Assembly (NCBI GenBank): GCA_013396915.1
Contig: VWZL01001979.1
Span: 434,001-498,000 of the forward strand
Direction of reading: 5' to 3'
Length of the DNA: 64,000 nucleotides
From: Stercorarius parasiticus
Lineage: Eukaryota; Chordata; Aves; Charadriiformes; Stercorariidae
Numbering within the stretch: position 1 is the stretch's first letter; each line of letters opens with the position of its first letter. The notes under the pieces were generated by a model. It saw only the letters and a list, made by a program, of their open reading frames with translations. It was not told the DNA's origin and did no database searches. A program made the translations under genes and the position numbers. Below, piece by piece: positions 36,270-48,041 of this stretch.

Positions 36270-37308
36270 CTAGCAAAAAGGATGTTTAATTTTTTTTATT
36301 TTTTAGTTTAATATAAAAAGATTCTGGAAAAGCATGGCAGATTTTGAGAAGTACGAATTAGGTAATTGCAAAATTATGTTTGATTTTTTTGTGATCATTG
36401 CAAAGTGCTGTACTTACACAAGCTTCATAAGTACAGTGACTGCAGACCATTTTTGCCATTATTTGTTGAAGGCCACAGGCTTTGTGCCGACCCCACTGTG
36501 CAAGGGCTCAGAACTTGCCTTGGCCTGAGCTGATTTTCACTTGTTTTGATCCCTGCCCTGGAGCTAGCTGACTGCTGCTTCTCATGTTTTAGCTTTAGCT
36601 CTGGGAATAGCACCTATGGTGAGGGTGCAACACACTGGGATAATCATAGGGTTACAAACAATAGCCTTCTGTGTCCATGTGGGCTGGGGAAGCTGGTAAA
36701 CGGTACAAAGGAAGTAAATCATAATAAGGAAACATACAAAATGAGCTTCAAGCAGGCCTGAGACTGAAGATGAGAAAAGCCCCACATTAAACATCACACT
36801 TCTCCTGGCAAAGACTTCCAGACGCTGTTGACTTGTAGTAACACTGCCAGTTCTTCTTGAGGAAGACAGAAATCACTGATCACAGAACCCAGACAGACAT
36901 TGTGAGGGTAATCGTAACAATGGAGACAAGAGCTAGATAATTGCAAGATTTCTTATTAATAAATATAACTACATTGTTCATGAAGCTGTTTTCTATTAAT
37001 TTCAACTTAGTATTATTGTAACTGAACTAACAGCTGTTTGTTATACTTTGATTAGATTTTTAAGATTTTAATTAGCCCTACAATAGATTCTTGGGTTCAC
37101 ATGTATGGTGTCCATGTATGTCTTTTTAGCCACAAAAAGATTGTGAGTGTAATGTAACAGTGTAATGTGTCAAATGAATCACAAAAAAAAACGTATTACA
37201 TCACTGAAGAAGAGAAAACATAATACAGGCAAAATACCAAAAGAATAGCTAGATTAAAAACATCCATGTATCACACTGAATATCTGTCATTCAAATAATT
37301 TTCCTCAC
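36270..37308 (-). other. EYS intron (1039 bp)
   Basis: Between the exons at 37309-37405 and 36162-36269. The stretch 36470-36700 is less AT-rich but not recognised as a repeat. Confidence 0.85.
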
Positions 37309-37405
37309 CTGTAATGGTTAATCCCATCCACACAGAGACCTTCATTCTGGCACGGATGGGAGATGCACTCATCACTGTTAACTTCACAGTAAGTACCTTC
37401 AAATC
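37309..37405 (-). CDS. EYS: EYS internal coding exon: end of one EGF and most of a calcium-binding EGF
   Basis: On the minus strand the acceptor TGTTTCAG precedes 37405 and the donor CAG|GTGAGG follows 37309. The 97 bases are phase 1 in and phase 2 out, matching the exons on both sides. The reading is [33 protein letters not shown]. It closes the module opened by the exon at 46900 and carries C1 to C3 of the next one. The D/N-D-E-C start and the aromatic residue before C4 are typical of calcium-binding EGF. CISHPC fits the O-glucose consensus C-x-S-x-P-C. The exon is too short to show up as an open reading frame of its own and was found by splice-phase chaining. Confidence 0.93.
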
Positions 37406-37449
37406 CTGAAACACAGATTATACTAACTGTGAATGAGTGAATTCTACCA

Positions 37450-37990
37450 TATAATATGAATATAAGGGTCACAGACCCTCTTGGAGGCTGTCTGAGCTCA
37501 GGACCAACTTAGACCACTCAAGAGGGAGGCCCGAGAAACCTCAGCTGCCCCTGAAGCTGTTCAAGAAAGAGCTGAGAGAAGCATCAGTGGTGACTACCCC
37601 TTCTCTTGGGAGCATCTAAGATGAGGCTCTTTGCCCTTGGTATCTCACTGACCTGCACTGCAGCCACGTGCATGCCGAGCCACGTACATGTTTATCTGGA
37701 TACTGACTTCGGCCTGCAGACTAGCTCTGTGGCTTGACCTTGGACCTGCCCCATTCCCTGTAGACTTGACTGGTGATCTGGCATGCTGTGCTGATCCTGG
37801 ACACCATCATTGTCCCTGCCCTGCTTGCCTCATTCAGATACTGTCAGACAGGACCCTTGACAGGGAGTTGGCTCCCCTGGCAGCCTTGATAAAACTCCTG
37901 GCTTACGTTCACTTCTGGAGCAGCCAGCCCTCCCTGCTCCTTGACTCCAAGATCAGGGGCAGCAAGTGGATGCAATCCTAGAAGAACTTT
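37450..37990. other. GC-rich segment inside the intron, unclassified
   Basis: A 500-bp block rich in 'ctgacct' and 'ctggac'-type text with sharp edges against AT-rich intron, close to the acceptor of the exon at 37405. A 97-codon plus frame (37688-37981) has no domain. It looks repeat-derived but belongs to no family I can name. Confidence 0.4.
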
Positions 37991-39655
37991 CTCCAATTAT
38001 TTTTGTTCCTTAGCTTCGGTAAGTTCACTTCCAGGGAGTATAAGAAGTCTTAGCATACTTTCATGAACCAGAGATTTGGATGGAGCACCTGGCTAAATAT
38101 ACTGGGCAAATGTGACCTATTTTAAAGGACTGAAATGGCTTTCTTGGGGAGTACGGGACAGTATCAGAAACTAAAAGCTAATTCAATAATTAATATATTA
38201 CAGAGCATAATTGATGTTAGAGAGACCACTTTTATTCAAAGCAGTCAGTAGATGAGAAAAAACATTTAACTGTTTTTAATAGTCAAATGAAGAAAAAATG
38301 GTATCAAGTTCGTATCGGCAGAGTACATTACTTGCATAATACATTACATTTACCTGTGTAGACATCCCAGAATATGTGCTAAAGAGAAAGAAGAGATTTT
38401 GCAGTGATCTAAGAATACTACTTCTGCTCTTAGGCAGCATACTACATCTTCCAACGTTCACATAAATAAGTGTTCTACTGAATATAAAGTTGCGTTAAAA
38501 TGATATATGGTGGATAAACTACAGCTACTTAGTTGACTTTTGCACAAATTGAATATATAGGTTTCAACTGATGTAGTAATGAACCCATTACAATGAACAA
38601 ACTGTTTGCACTGTAGTGACTACACTACAATACACATGACCCCTGACAGCAGAGTGACTGAACAGCATTTACGGTATTCACCAAAGTGCTTTTGAACACC
38701 ATTTAAATATCAAAATTAAATTAAAACAAGTATAAAAACAGCCACTGAAATTCAGTGTATATTATTATAAATATGATGAAGGCTTTACGGGATTCTCTAT
38801 TAAAACAAGTAAAAATTGTTATCGGTACTTTTTTAGACATTGGAATAAGGATAGTAATGACTTTTATTGCTATATTATTTATTTGTGGTTTTCAAAGTAC
38901 TTCATGAAAGTGGGGAAATCATGAAAGATCGCAGTTAGAAAAGCATGGCTCATTTTTAGCTAGAGAAAATCATTATTGGAAAAAATAAGTGGCTTGGTCA
39001 GAGTTGTAAGGAAAGCTGTAGAGAGAGATCTCTGCTGGCACTCCAATGTATGACCTAAACATCAGCCCACATCAAAGCAGTTGGTCTTTTCTTCTTACCT
39101 GGATTTTCTCTGTTCAACAACTTTCCTGGCTAGACCTGACAGAAATGAGTCCTGAATATTTGCTGAAGGTTTCACAGCAGTGTCTGCTACACAAAGCTGG
39201 AAAATAAAGCCTGGAATGTATCTCAAAGTAACCCTTCCATTATAGTCACCTGAACTACTCTTTTTTTCAGAACCATCTTGAGTCTGAAGTGCTACCTTCA
39301 TTTATTTCCTATTTGCATGATGTTTCACAAAAACTTTGCAAAAGAACTGCCATTATAGGGCACAAACATTCTCTGTCCCAGTGTTGCTTTGAAGTAGCTT
39401 CCTCAGCACAGGCAACCTTGTTATATTCTGAATGGTTTAGTTTATTATTTGTAAATGGGCCAGAACCAGTGAGGGATCCAAATACTTTTCTTATCTGTAA
39501 CGCGTGTAATCTGCATCTTAATACTGCAACTTGAGCATGAAGTTTGATTAAGGAAAAAACAAAGGTAAAAGGACTATAACTTGGGCTGTGGCATGCTAGT
39601 TGAATGTTCAGTGCTAGATTTGATTACATCAAGTAGACAGCAGTCACTGACACAT

Positions 39656-39674
39656 ACACACACACACACACACA
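39656..39674. repeat. AC dinucleotide microsatellite
   Basis: Uninterrupted AC units by direct reading, preceded by 'cacat'. Confidence 0.92.
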
Positions 39675-42600
39675 AAATAATCAGTTGCTGTTTTGACGGA
39701 TGCCACCCCAGTGCCACTGAATACGAGCAGAAAAGATGATCACATGTTTCTCTAAGTCTGGTTTGATTAAGAAATTGGAGAGCGTAGCGAATGTGAGAGA
39801 CCAGGACCACAAGACCGTTTGTAATCAACTGCCTCATCTGTGGCTTCTCATTTATTTGTAATGTTTGACATTTCTGAAAATAAGTTTTGTTACAGAGTAG
39901 AAGTCTATGTCAATGCACAGGGGAAATGAGACTTTACTGAAAAGTAGTACACTGAAAGAAAAAGTAAACCTGTGTGGTATTATAAATAATTCAAAGATAC
40001 ATAGACAGTTTTAGTTTTGTAAGATAATCAGAAAAGGGTGTGAAGCTAACATAAAATAAAACTTAAAAAAATACTAACAAAACTTATATGGAATAGCTTC
40101 TTATTCTTATGTGATACTATATAATATTTGAGCAAGCATTTTTTTTTAAAAAAGTACCACAGTTGTCAGATTAAAATACAGAAAAAGGAAAATGGAGGGC
40201 ATTCATCATTCTGCTTCTGCCTGTCGTCCCCACTTAGTTATGGATGTTTTATAGTCTTTTTGAAGTAAATAGTACAGAAGTGAATGCATAAAGCACCATT
40301 TAGACACATTTTTGATTGCAGTAGTACACATTTTTCTAGCCCACAGCAAAATATAGCTACCTTGAAGAGACATAAAATAAATAAACATACAGCAGGCATG
40401 CTACTTTATCTATTATTCCTACAAATGGAGAAAAATACCATTTTCATCACAAATTTTACTGGATATCTACTACATTATGAAATGAGCAATCTATGTGTTC
40501 AATTTACTGTTCAATTTACTATTGAATATTGTCTTTTTTAACTGACAAATTAGCTCAGTCCTCTTTTATTAAAAAAGTCAATCATTTTTTTCTTAATGAC
40601 ATGGACTGTTCAAAATTACATAGAACTATTTAGATGACTTTTTGATCCACAGTGAAAACTTTTGAACTCATGCAGCAACTTCTTCTAAGGAATTTTTAAG
40701 ATTTCTAGTAATTTTTACAGATTTCAACAAAAACTCCTGGTTTCAACTGAAATGGTTAATCAGAAACACTCTAATCGGCTTGAAAGGACCTGAAAATTAT
40801 TAGAAGTGTTATGAAATTATGTTATGCAATAATGAATGAAATAAAGTTAAATAATACTGCTAATATACAGCATGTCTGGGCTGTAATATATTTATAATTT
40901 ATGATGCTTGTACAAAGGATGTTTCAATAAAAGCATATGCTAATAAGCCAATTTTAATTCACTCCTGAAATATGTTCTCAGAGTAAATTAGGAAAATAAA
41001 GAAGTGTAACACTGTGTACATCGCTCGTACAAACAGGAGAGGTCAAACCTCAAAACGTATACTGCAGTGTTAGGATTAAAATATTTGTAAAATGTGTATT
41101 TTATGAATACGCTTGGACAGACATCAATCATACTATTTTCAGATCCAAAAGAATACTTAAAATGCTCATACCTAAGTGGAACTGGTTTAAGGAAAGAATT
41201 ACCTTGGTAGCTTATTTACTTACTGCTTGTTGAAGCTATGAGATACCTCATGGGTCTGACATGCATGGGCTCACCTCTTTCTTGCATTTTACATGACAGC
41301 CAAGCATAATTTAAAGGGTAATGTAATAAATTAAGTTATTCTGTATAAGCTACAACTGCTGCCACACATTGCTGTGATCTTCTGGGATACTTAAACTAAA
41401 ATTAATGTATGGATGCAATTTTTACGGGAATGTAAACAGGTTTCCAAATTATTTCATGTGTTGCAAGAGAAAAGAAAAAAGACAATGGGGGAAAAGTGAC
41501 TTAAAATGTTTAACCCGCCAGATATACTTCTGAAACAAACATTTTTCAGTTGCAAAGAAATCTGCAGTATGCAAAAAAGCATTCACTTAATGCAGCCAAC
41601 AAAACAATCTGCAGTTTATACTGTGAATACAATTAATTTGTTTCAACTATAAAACACAATTTTTATTTTAAGCAAACTATTTTGTAAAGTGGTACATTAC
41701 TGAAAAGCCTGAAAATATGCATGGTGCTGCAATGTATTGTTACTCTAACAATATTTAGTACTATGTGTAGGAAAGTAATATGCACATTTAAATGCAACTA
41801 CTTGCTGCCTTTGCTACTGCCAGTCAGTCAAAGTTAAGTTCCAAACTGTAAATCAATAGCACGTGTAAATGATTTGATGTAACTCTCCAGCCATATACTT
41901 TACAAGGTAGCTTTTCCACATGTCAAACCCAACTGATACATTAAAAATGCAGTTTGTGACCTTAGTGCTTTTTATGTGTAAAACCTGAAAGTTTTCTGAA
42001 CTCAATTCAAACAATTCTGAACTTCTAAATGAAAAAATGCATCTAAACAATGGGGAAGAGCAAGTGGCACGCATCGTCCCTTGCGAATACAGAATTCCAT
42101 CAGATACCTGCTCAAAATTTCCAATATTGAATTCAGGAAACTAATGGCTTTTTTTATTTGTCAAACATATTTTACAATATTTTTCCTGCCACATTAGAGA
42201 AACTGAAGATGTAAACAGAATCTCATTGATATTACTGCTTATCTACATTTTTTTAAAAAGTTATAGGGATGCTACTTCCTTTGAAACATTTATTTGTCAT
42301 TTTAGGGAAAACATGTAGGGTTTTTTGAAGAACTGTAATTTATCTCAGAAATGTTAACCGCATTCATAGTAACATACAGGAATTTCAAGACTTTCAGAAA
42401 TTAAGGGAGATGAAAAAACAATTGAAAATCATTGCAATTCTTTGTGTTAGACAATTTACTTTTATTTCTATATATTTTCAACAGTTCAGGTAGCACAAAA
42501 GTGGCTTTAGTAATATGAGGTCTAAAAATACCTGTGTTCTATGGAGAGTGTCACAAAAGCAACTCATCTAATTTCAAGCCCTAGTTTTCACATACTCAAC

Positions 42601-43208
42601 ATTAACACTAGTGGGTGTGACTCAAATTTGCTTGGAAATTATGTGCAGGCAGAACGATATTTTATGCAGACAGAATATTCATTTTAGTCTACAGAAATTC
42701 CAACATCCTGTGGTAGTTTTGCTGTTAATGGATGAAGCATGAAATGCTGTTACTTAAGATGGGACAGATCTTATTGTTCCTTCTGTTTCTCTGAAATATG
42801 GGAAATGGCTACTGCACGTCTCATCTCTATGGGACTTCTGTGAGCTACGAAGTGTTCACAGGAATACGCAGAATGTAGAAGCTACACATCTGCTGTTATA
42901 GTTACGGTCATTTTCATTTCCTTATTCCATTGCAGAGAAATATTACTTAACTCTGCAGGCAACACAGAGGACTAACAGGATTCTTTCCCCATAAGCTCTC
43001 TACTGTTTTATCATGGATTTCATTTGTCTCCTTACTGTGAACCATTTATGAACCAATGTTTGCAAGCAGCAGAGATATCACAACAGCCCCATGATCACTA
43101 GTATAGGTATTTAGGTTAATCAGTATAAGGTAGGTAGGTACACGTATCAAAATCAAAGTTGTGTGAAATGTTAGACATGGTAAAAAGGCTATTTGCATTT
43201 GTGAATTA

Positions 43209-43222
43209 TGTGTGTGTGTGTG
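43209..43222. repeat. TG dinucleotide run
   Basis: Seven TG units by direct reading. Confidence 0.9.
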
Positions 43223-46200
43223 CCCGAAAAAAAACCCTGGCACCGTAGGGCTCAAAAATCTGAGAATGGCAATCTCCAATTCATATAACTTCTGTTCTTT
43301 AGCGTCTACTTATTATTTCTGCTTGATATTATAAATTTTGTGCATTATAATAACTTTGACTTAGTCTTCTTTGAGACATGGGCTGAGAAATATTTTGTCT
43401 CAGTTCAAACTTCTGCCTGTAAGATGATATAGACCAAATAAAAAATAATTATTAGCATGCTAGGACAAAGGGTATTAAAAAAGAAGGTGTCACAGGAACG
43501 AGTTATTGACAGTAGTCTGGTAAAAGGGGTGAGAAAGTCCTGGAAAGAGCTGTTTAAAACAACAGCTTCAGAAATTACCTTGAAGCATCATGAAAGGGAC
43601 CATGAAGTCTTGCTTTTGGAAAGAGTACTTGGAGGATAAAGAAAAAATAGGATGGCTAATTCCAAGTGTAATTGTTGGTTCTCCTTAGAGATGGCACTGT
43701 ACTCTCCTTAAGATCTCATTGACACCTTTCGCTGGAACAAGATATGTAATTTCCCTACATCCTAAAACTGGTGGTTGTAACCTTATGGCCCATGCAATTC
43801 CTCTTGCATAAATCAGTTTTTCAGCTTCTCAGCTTCTGGCTTTGTATTTTCAAAGATACAATGAGCACAAATAAGAAGACAAAGCTATAATGACACAAAT
43901 TGCTGCTCTCAACTCTTTTGTTTTACTCCTCTCTAGAACTGTGTGCTTCCCAGAACTATGTAGATAAAAAAAAAAATCTCTACAGAAACAATAATCCAGT
44001 CAACAGACAACCGGTAAAGAATTCAGCCCAACTATCATCTGAACAAATTGGCCTAAGCTGCCTATATAGTCAGCAGAGTGACACAAATATTTCTATACCA
44101 TTAGCCGCTTGACTTTGTATGTCTGCTCTCGGGTGAAATGAATTACCTCAGAAAACTGTCTCTTTCTGTTCATTGACTGTAAATGGAACACAGGGGGACC
44201 TCCTCAATGTATACTGTGTATACCTTTACATATACCTCCTCAGTGTAATACTGAGGGGATCTACATCTGGTCAAATTAATCCAGACTTTCTGGTGTATTT
44301 GTTGCAATAATAAATACATTATTTCATTGATTTAATTTCCCTTCTGCGTTTCCTAACTCATTAAAATGCTATTGAACTAACACAAATGCTGATCAAATAA
44401 CCTATTTTTGAACTGGGTAGGTAAAGCTTTGGTATTGACACTGTCTCTTTCCCTCTCTCTATGTGTATATATATATATGCAATATATAATGTATTTACAT
44501 ATATATTTCTTGAGAATTTTCCCATCACAAACTAAAGGTAAGCAGAATATTGCTTGTATTGTAATAAGGAGACTGCATAAGCATCCTGAGCTGAGGATAC
44601 TACTTGGACTAATGAAGAAAGAGCTATATCTAATTTTAAAGGAAGACATTAATTTCTACCTTCTATTATAAGCAGTAGTAATTCTAAACACCCTCTAAAT
44701 TCAACAACTTTGTTCTTCTCTTCCTGTCTTTATGTCAGCAACAACTACAGCTGCTGTTCCTACAAATCTTGCCTTGCTTTAGCTACTACTGGCCTATGGT
44801 TTATGTTGGCAAATTTATTTTTTGTCTTATTAATTCTCTGTAATATTTATGTGCTTGTATTTCCCCAGGTTTCATATTTCTCCATGATAACTGTTACCTT
44901 TTGTCTCCAATTTCATCATTAAGTAGGCTTGCCGTTGTTCAACAGTCATAGCCAGAGAGCTGATCTTGCACTCTGTAGTTGCACGCCCTCTCATAGTTTG
45001 TATTTTGAATGTATCATTTTCAGCACTTTGTTCTTTCTTGGAATACTGTTGTTCTCAGAAAGCTGCACTGTTTTTACCAAACTGTCCTGTATTCCCTTTG
45101 GGTTGCCTTTACAAAACTTAACACTTTTGTGCTTGTCATTATCTAGAACAACAGGGTCTACTGCTCATGCTCTAGTTTATTTACCCTCTAGTTCACTTAG
45201 GTATGCAGCTGAATTGCTCTTTGGATCTTTTGCGCGTAGACCTTCTGGGGAATTTATGAACAGTTGCCCAGGCCCAGCTACAAAAATTTCAACGTTATTT
45301 ATATTCTGTAGCTTTGCTCATGTTTTCTACCTTTCTCTTGTTACACCAAAAATTTTATTTCTATTATTAATTACAAGAATGGAATTCTTTAAGAACTGAA
45401 AAACATGTTGATAGATTAAGCAATAAAACATGCTACAATTTGCCCTAAATTGTCCATTCCTCCTTTGTTTCGTTTCATTTAGTATACAGAATTTCAGGAG
45501 AAACTAATGGCAGGATGCAATGCTGAGTATATGCACAATAGCTCAAAAAGCCATCTCCTCCCAACTGCCTTGATCAAACCCTTGCTTATCAATTACTGGC
45601 AAAGTATATAAGAAGAGATGTTTTCTGTACACTTCTTGGAAAACTTATCCTATTGCAGTGATTCCTAAACTTCTTCAATAATGGCTTACCTGGTAACGTT
45701 CTTGCAACCATGAATATACCAGCATACAATTGTATACATCACAAAACATCACAATTTTTTAAACTGTTTAACCTGCTTGTGTTACAAAACAAAAATAGTT
45801 TGAAAAGACTTTCCTAAGGAATGTTAAGAAAAGACTTGAACTACATGTCTGTCTACAGATCATTTCTGAAAAGTGTTTCAAAATCAATACATTGTATTAA
45901 AAGCTGCTTCAATAAGCAACTTGCATACCTCCCCAGTGACTTTTTTTTTGACTCGGAAACTTGTGGTAATCTTTACCTTAATAGCAAAAACCCCAAGCTA
46001 TAAATACTGCTAACTTCTACGTATTATCTCTATATCTTTGCAGCTCAGTAAACAATGAGTAATTCTATTTGTGGTGTAACACTGCAAGTAATGTATTTGC
46101 TATCCTTGGTCCCTAGGACACCCCTACACCCCTACCATTTATAGGTATAAAAGTGATGACTTAATCCTGCCTAAATTCCAAATTCAGTAGTTGTACTCTC

Positions 46201-46803
46201 CCTACTTAAATCTTCGCTGCAGTTTTTGTTAGTTAATGTATTCTTCATTTCCTATGCAGAATTGCATAGTGATGTTCTGCACAGTTAAACTGTTGCTCTG
46301 TTCCACCTTAGCAGCTCTTGTACATCGAGGGAGAGATCGTGTCTTTCAAGCCATGGCCCAGGAAAGCTGTCAGTACCTGTTGTGATTTTGCTTGTTGTGC
46401 ATATGGAGAGCAATCCGCTCTAACCATTAGGCAGGGGAAGATTACTCCCCTGATGTGCCAGGCCTTCCTGACAGCTCAGCAGGAAGAGGAACCATTTCCA
46501 ACTTGCTCCAATTTTTGCACTTTTAACAATTTGCATATATTTTGTCTATTTCTGCCTGTCTGTTTTGTCAATTTAGTCTGTCAGCTCTGCTGGCCAGGTG
46601 CATGTCTCTCTCTACGTTGTAACAATTGCCTCTGAAATAGTAATTCTGAGTGCTGGAATCTAAACATTTATAGATTTAATAAGTACTATAATATGAGAAA
46701 CTTATAGTAGGCAAACTGACAGCTATCTTACCAGTCTTTTAACATAACTGATAGACCTGCTGTAATTCATGAAGATGTGATGTGCTTTGAAAGGCATACG
46801 TTG

Positions 46804-46907
46804 TTACTTTCACTGAAGACAGCATTAAATTCAACACAAATTCGTAACTTTTCTGCAGCACAACAGACAACAGAAAAGATTAACTATACCAGTTCTTACC
46901 TGTTTTG
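46804..46907. repeat. Duplicated segment, copy at the real exon donor
   Basis: Plus-strand text from 'ttactttcactgaaga' to 'cctgttttg'. It spans the last bases of the EYS exon at 46900 and the first about 95 bases of the following intron. It is matched without gaps at 47938-48041, offset 1134 bp. Confidence 0.85.
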
Positions 46908-47159
46908 CAAATGCACATTGGATTTCCGTCGACTTGTGCCAAGCATGTTGAATTGTTTCTGCATGGATTGTAAGGCAGCTCACAGGGACTGAAGCGCTGA
47001 TGGCAGAAGTCACCAGTATAAAATGGAGGACAAATGCACACAAACTGTCCCTGCTTAACAGATTCATAACACGTGGCTCCATTTAAGCATGGTTCAGAAT
47101 CACATTCATTTATATCTTCACTGCAGTCCAGCCCTGTCCACCCTGCTGTACAAGTGCAT
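46900..47159 (-). CDS. EYS: EYS internal coding exon (first in window): two whole EGF modules plus a partial one
   Basis: EYS is a large secreted, EGF-rich photoreceptor matrix protein; in humans its loss causes retinitis pigmentosa (family knowledge). Read on the minus strand, an acceptor with a long T-run ending TTGTTCAG precedes 47159 and a donor CAG|GTAAGAAC follows 46900. The 260 bases start with the last base of a split codon and end with one base of the next. The translation has the end of one EGF ([12 protein letters not shown]), then [25 protein letters not shown], then a module with [18 protein letters not shown] that finishes in the next exon. The stretch DFCHQR..C....[11 protein letters not shown] closely resembles what I recall of human EYS, and this is the main reason for the symbol. 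CDSEPC fits the O-glucose consensus, and CLNGATC and CRNNSTC fit O-fucose. The preceding exon lies upstream of the window. Confidence 0.94.
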
Positions 47160-47937
47160 CTGAACAAAAAAAAATAAATAAAAGACTTAACGTGGAGGAA
47201 GAATGAAACAAGAACTTAGCCAAATCACTTCCAACTATTTAAATAAAAATGAAAATCAAGGAGCTTTTTCTGTGCATAGCTTTTTTCTGCCAGTTGTATC
47301 AGACTGCACTATGAATAAAAGTTATATATTCGGGTTCTACTCACACAATTTATTTGAGAAAAAGCAAAATGACTTATTCTAAGTCACAGGATGTATCCAT
47401 TTGGAAAACCACCTGGTTTAGTTAATGCTGACAGAATCATCTGTGGATCTTCTTCAAGCTGAAACACCACCACAAATTATCAAATGTGGAATATAAATTT
47501 CTTTAAGCTTTAGGATTAGAATTACATCTTTTCATATGTGTGAAACTACTAAGTAGGTACTTCAGTGTTTGGGATGAAATGTACCAGGTTGATATGTGTT
47601 CAGTACACTTTTAGGAAAGAAGGTACGAGATCAAAGGCATAATAAACGATACAAGAATCCTCTTTTCATTATGGTCTTCCTTTTTTGCATACTCTTGTGA
47701 AGACCTGTTATTGACAACACAGAAGAGAAACCTGGACCGAAATCTACGTTACATCTGATTGTAAAGAATATATATTAATGAATTAGATAAACATCTGTTT
47801 TTATTTACAACATAAATAAGATGATAAGGTTCTAAAAATTCAAAGATAACAATTTGCTAATGATTTCAAAGTTTGCAGAGAAAATTTCCTCATTAGCTGC
47901 AATAAAAGAAGGTTCTTTGTGCTTTAAAAGTTGCACA
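47160..47937. other. EYS intron sequence just upstream of the exon at 46900
   Basis: The T-run acceptor lies next to 47160 (minus strand). Otherwise AT-rich, with no feature recognised. Confidence 0.65.
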
Positions 47938-48041
47938 TTACTTTCACTGAAGATAGAATTAAATTCAACATATATTTCCAACTATTTTGCAGGACAACAG
48001 ACAATACGAAAGATTAACTATGCCAGCTCTCACCTGTTTTG
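47938..48041. repeat. Diverged copy of the exon donor and intron flank (pseudo-donor)
   Basis: Matches 46804-46907 base for base without gaps, with about 16 differences in 104 positions by my count (roughly 85 percent). The donor is kept as CAG|GTGAGA on the minus strand at 48034/48033. Exon-like text beyond it is not convincingly preserved, so this is a relic rather than a usable exon. Confidence 0.82.

Larger units (their letters stand above)
37991..46898. other. EYS intron sequence with microsatellites, no gene seen
   Basis: Rest of the 9.5-kb intron. AT-rich. Contains an AC microsatellite (39656-39674), a TG run (43209-43222) and a TA run (about 44466-44478). A 156-codon plus frame at 44929-45399 is Ser/Leu/Phe-rich without start context or domain and is treated as accidental. 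The end next to the exon at 46900 belongs to the duplicated segment described separately. Confidence 0.65.

Noticed and set aside
44929..45399. 156-codon plus-strand open frame
   Set aside because: Low-complexity Ser/Leu/Phe-rich translation, no domain, no splice or promoter context. Expected by chance in 64 kb.
46300..46640. tRNA-like text ('gagcaatccgctctaaccat')
   Set aside because: No acceptor stem or complete cloverleaf could be drawn around it.
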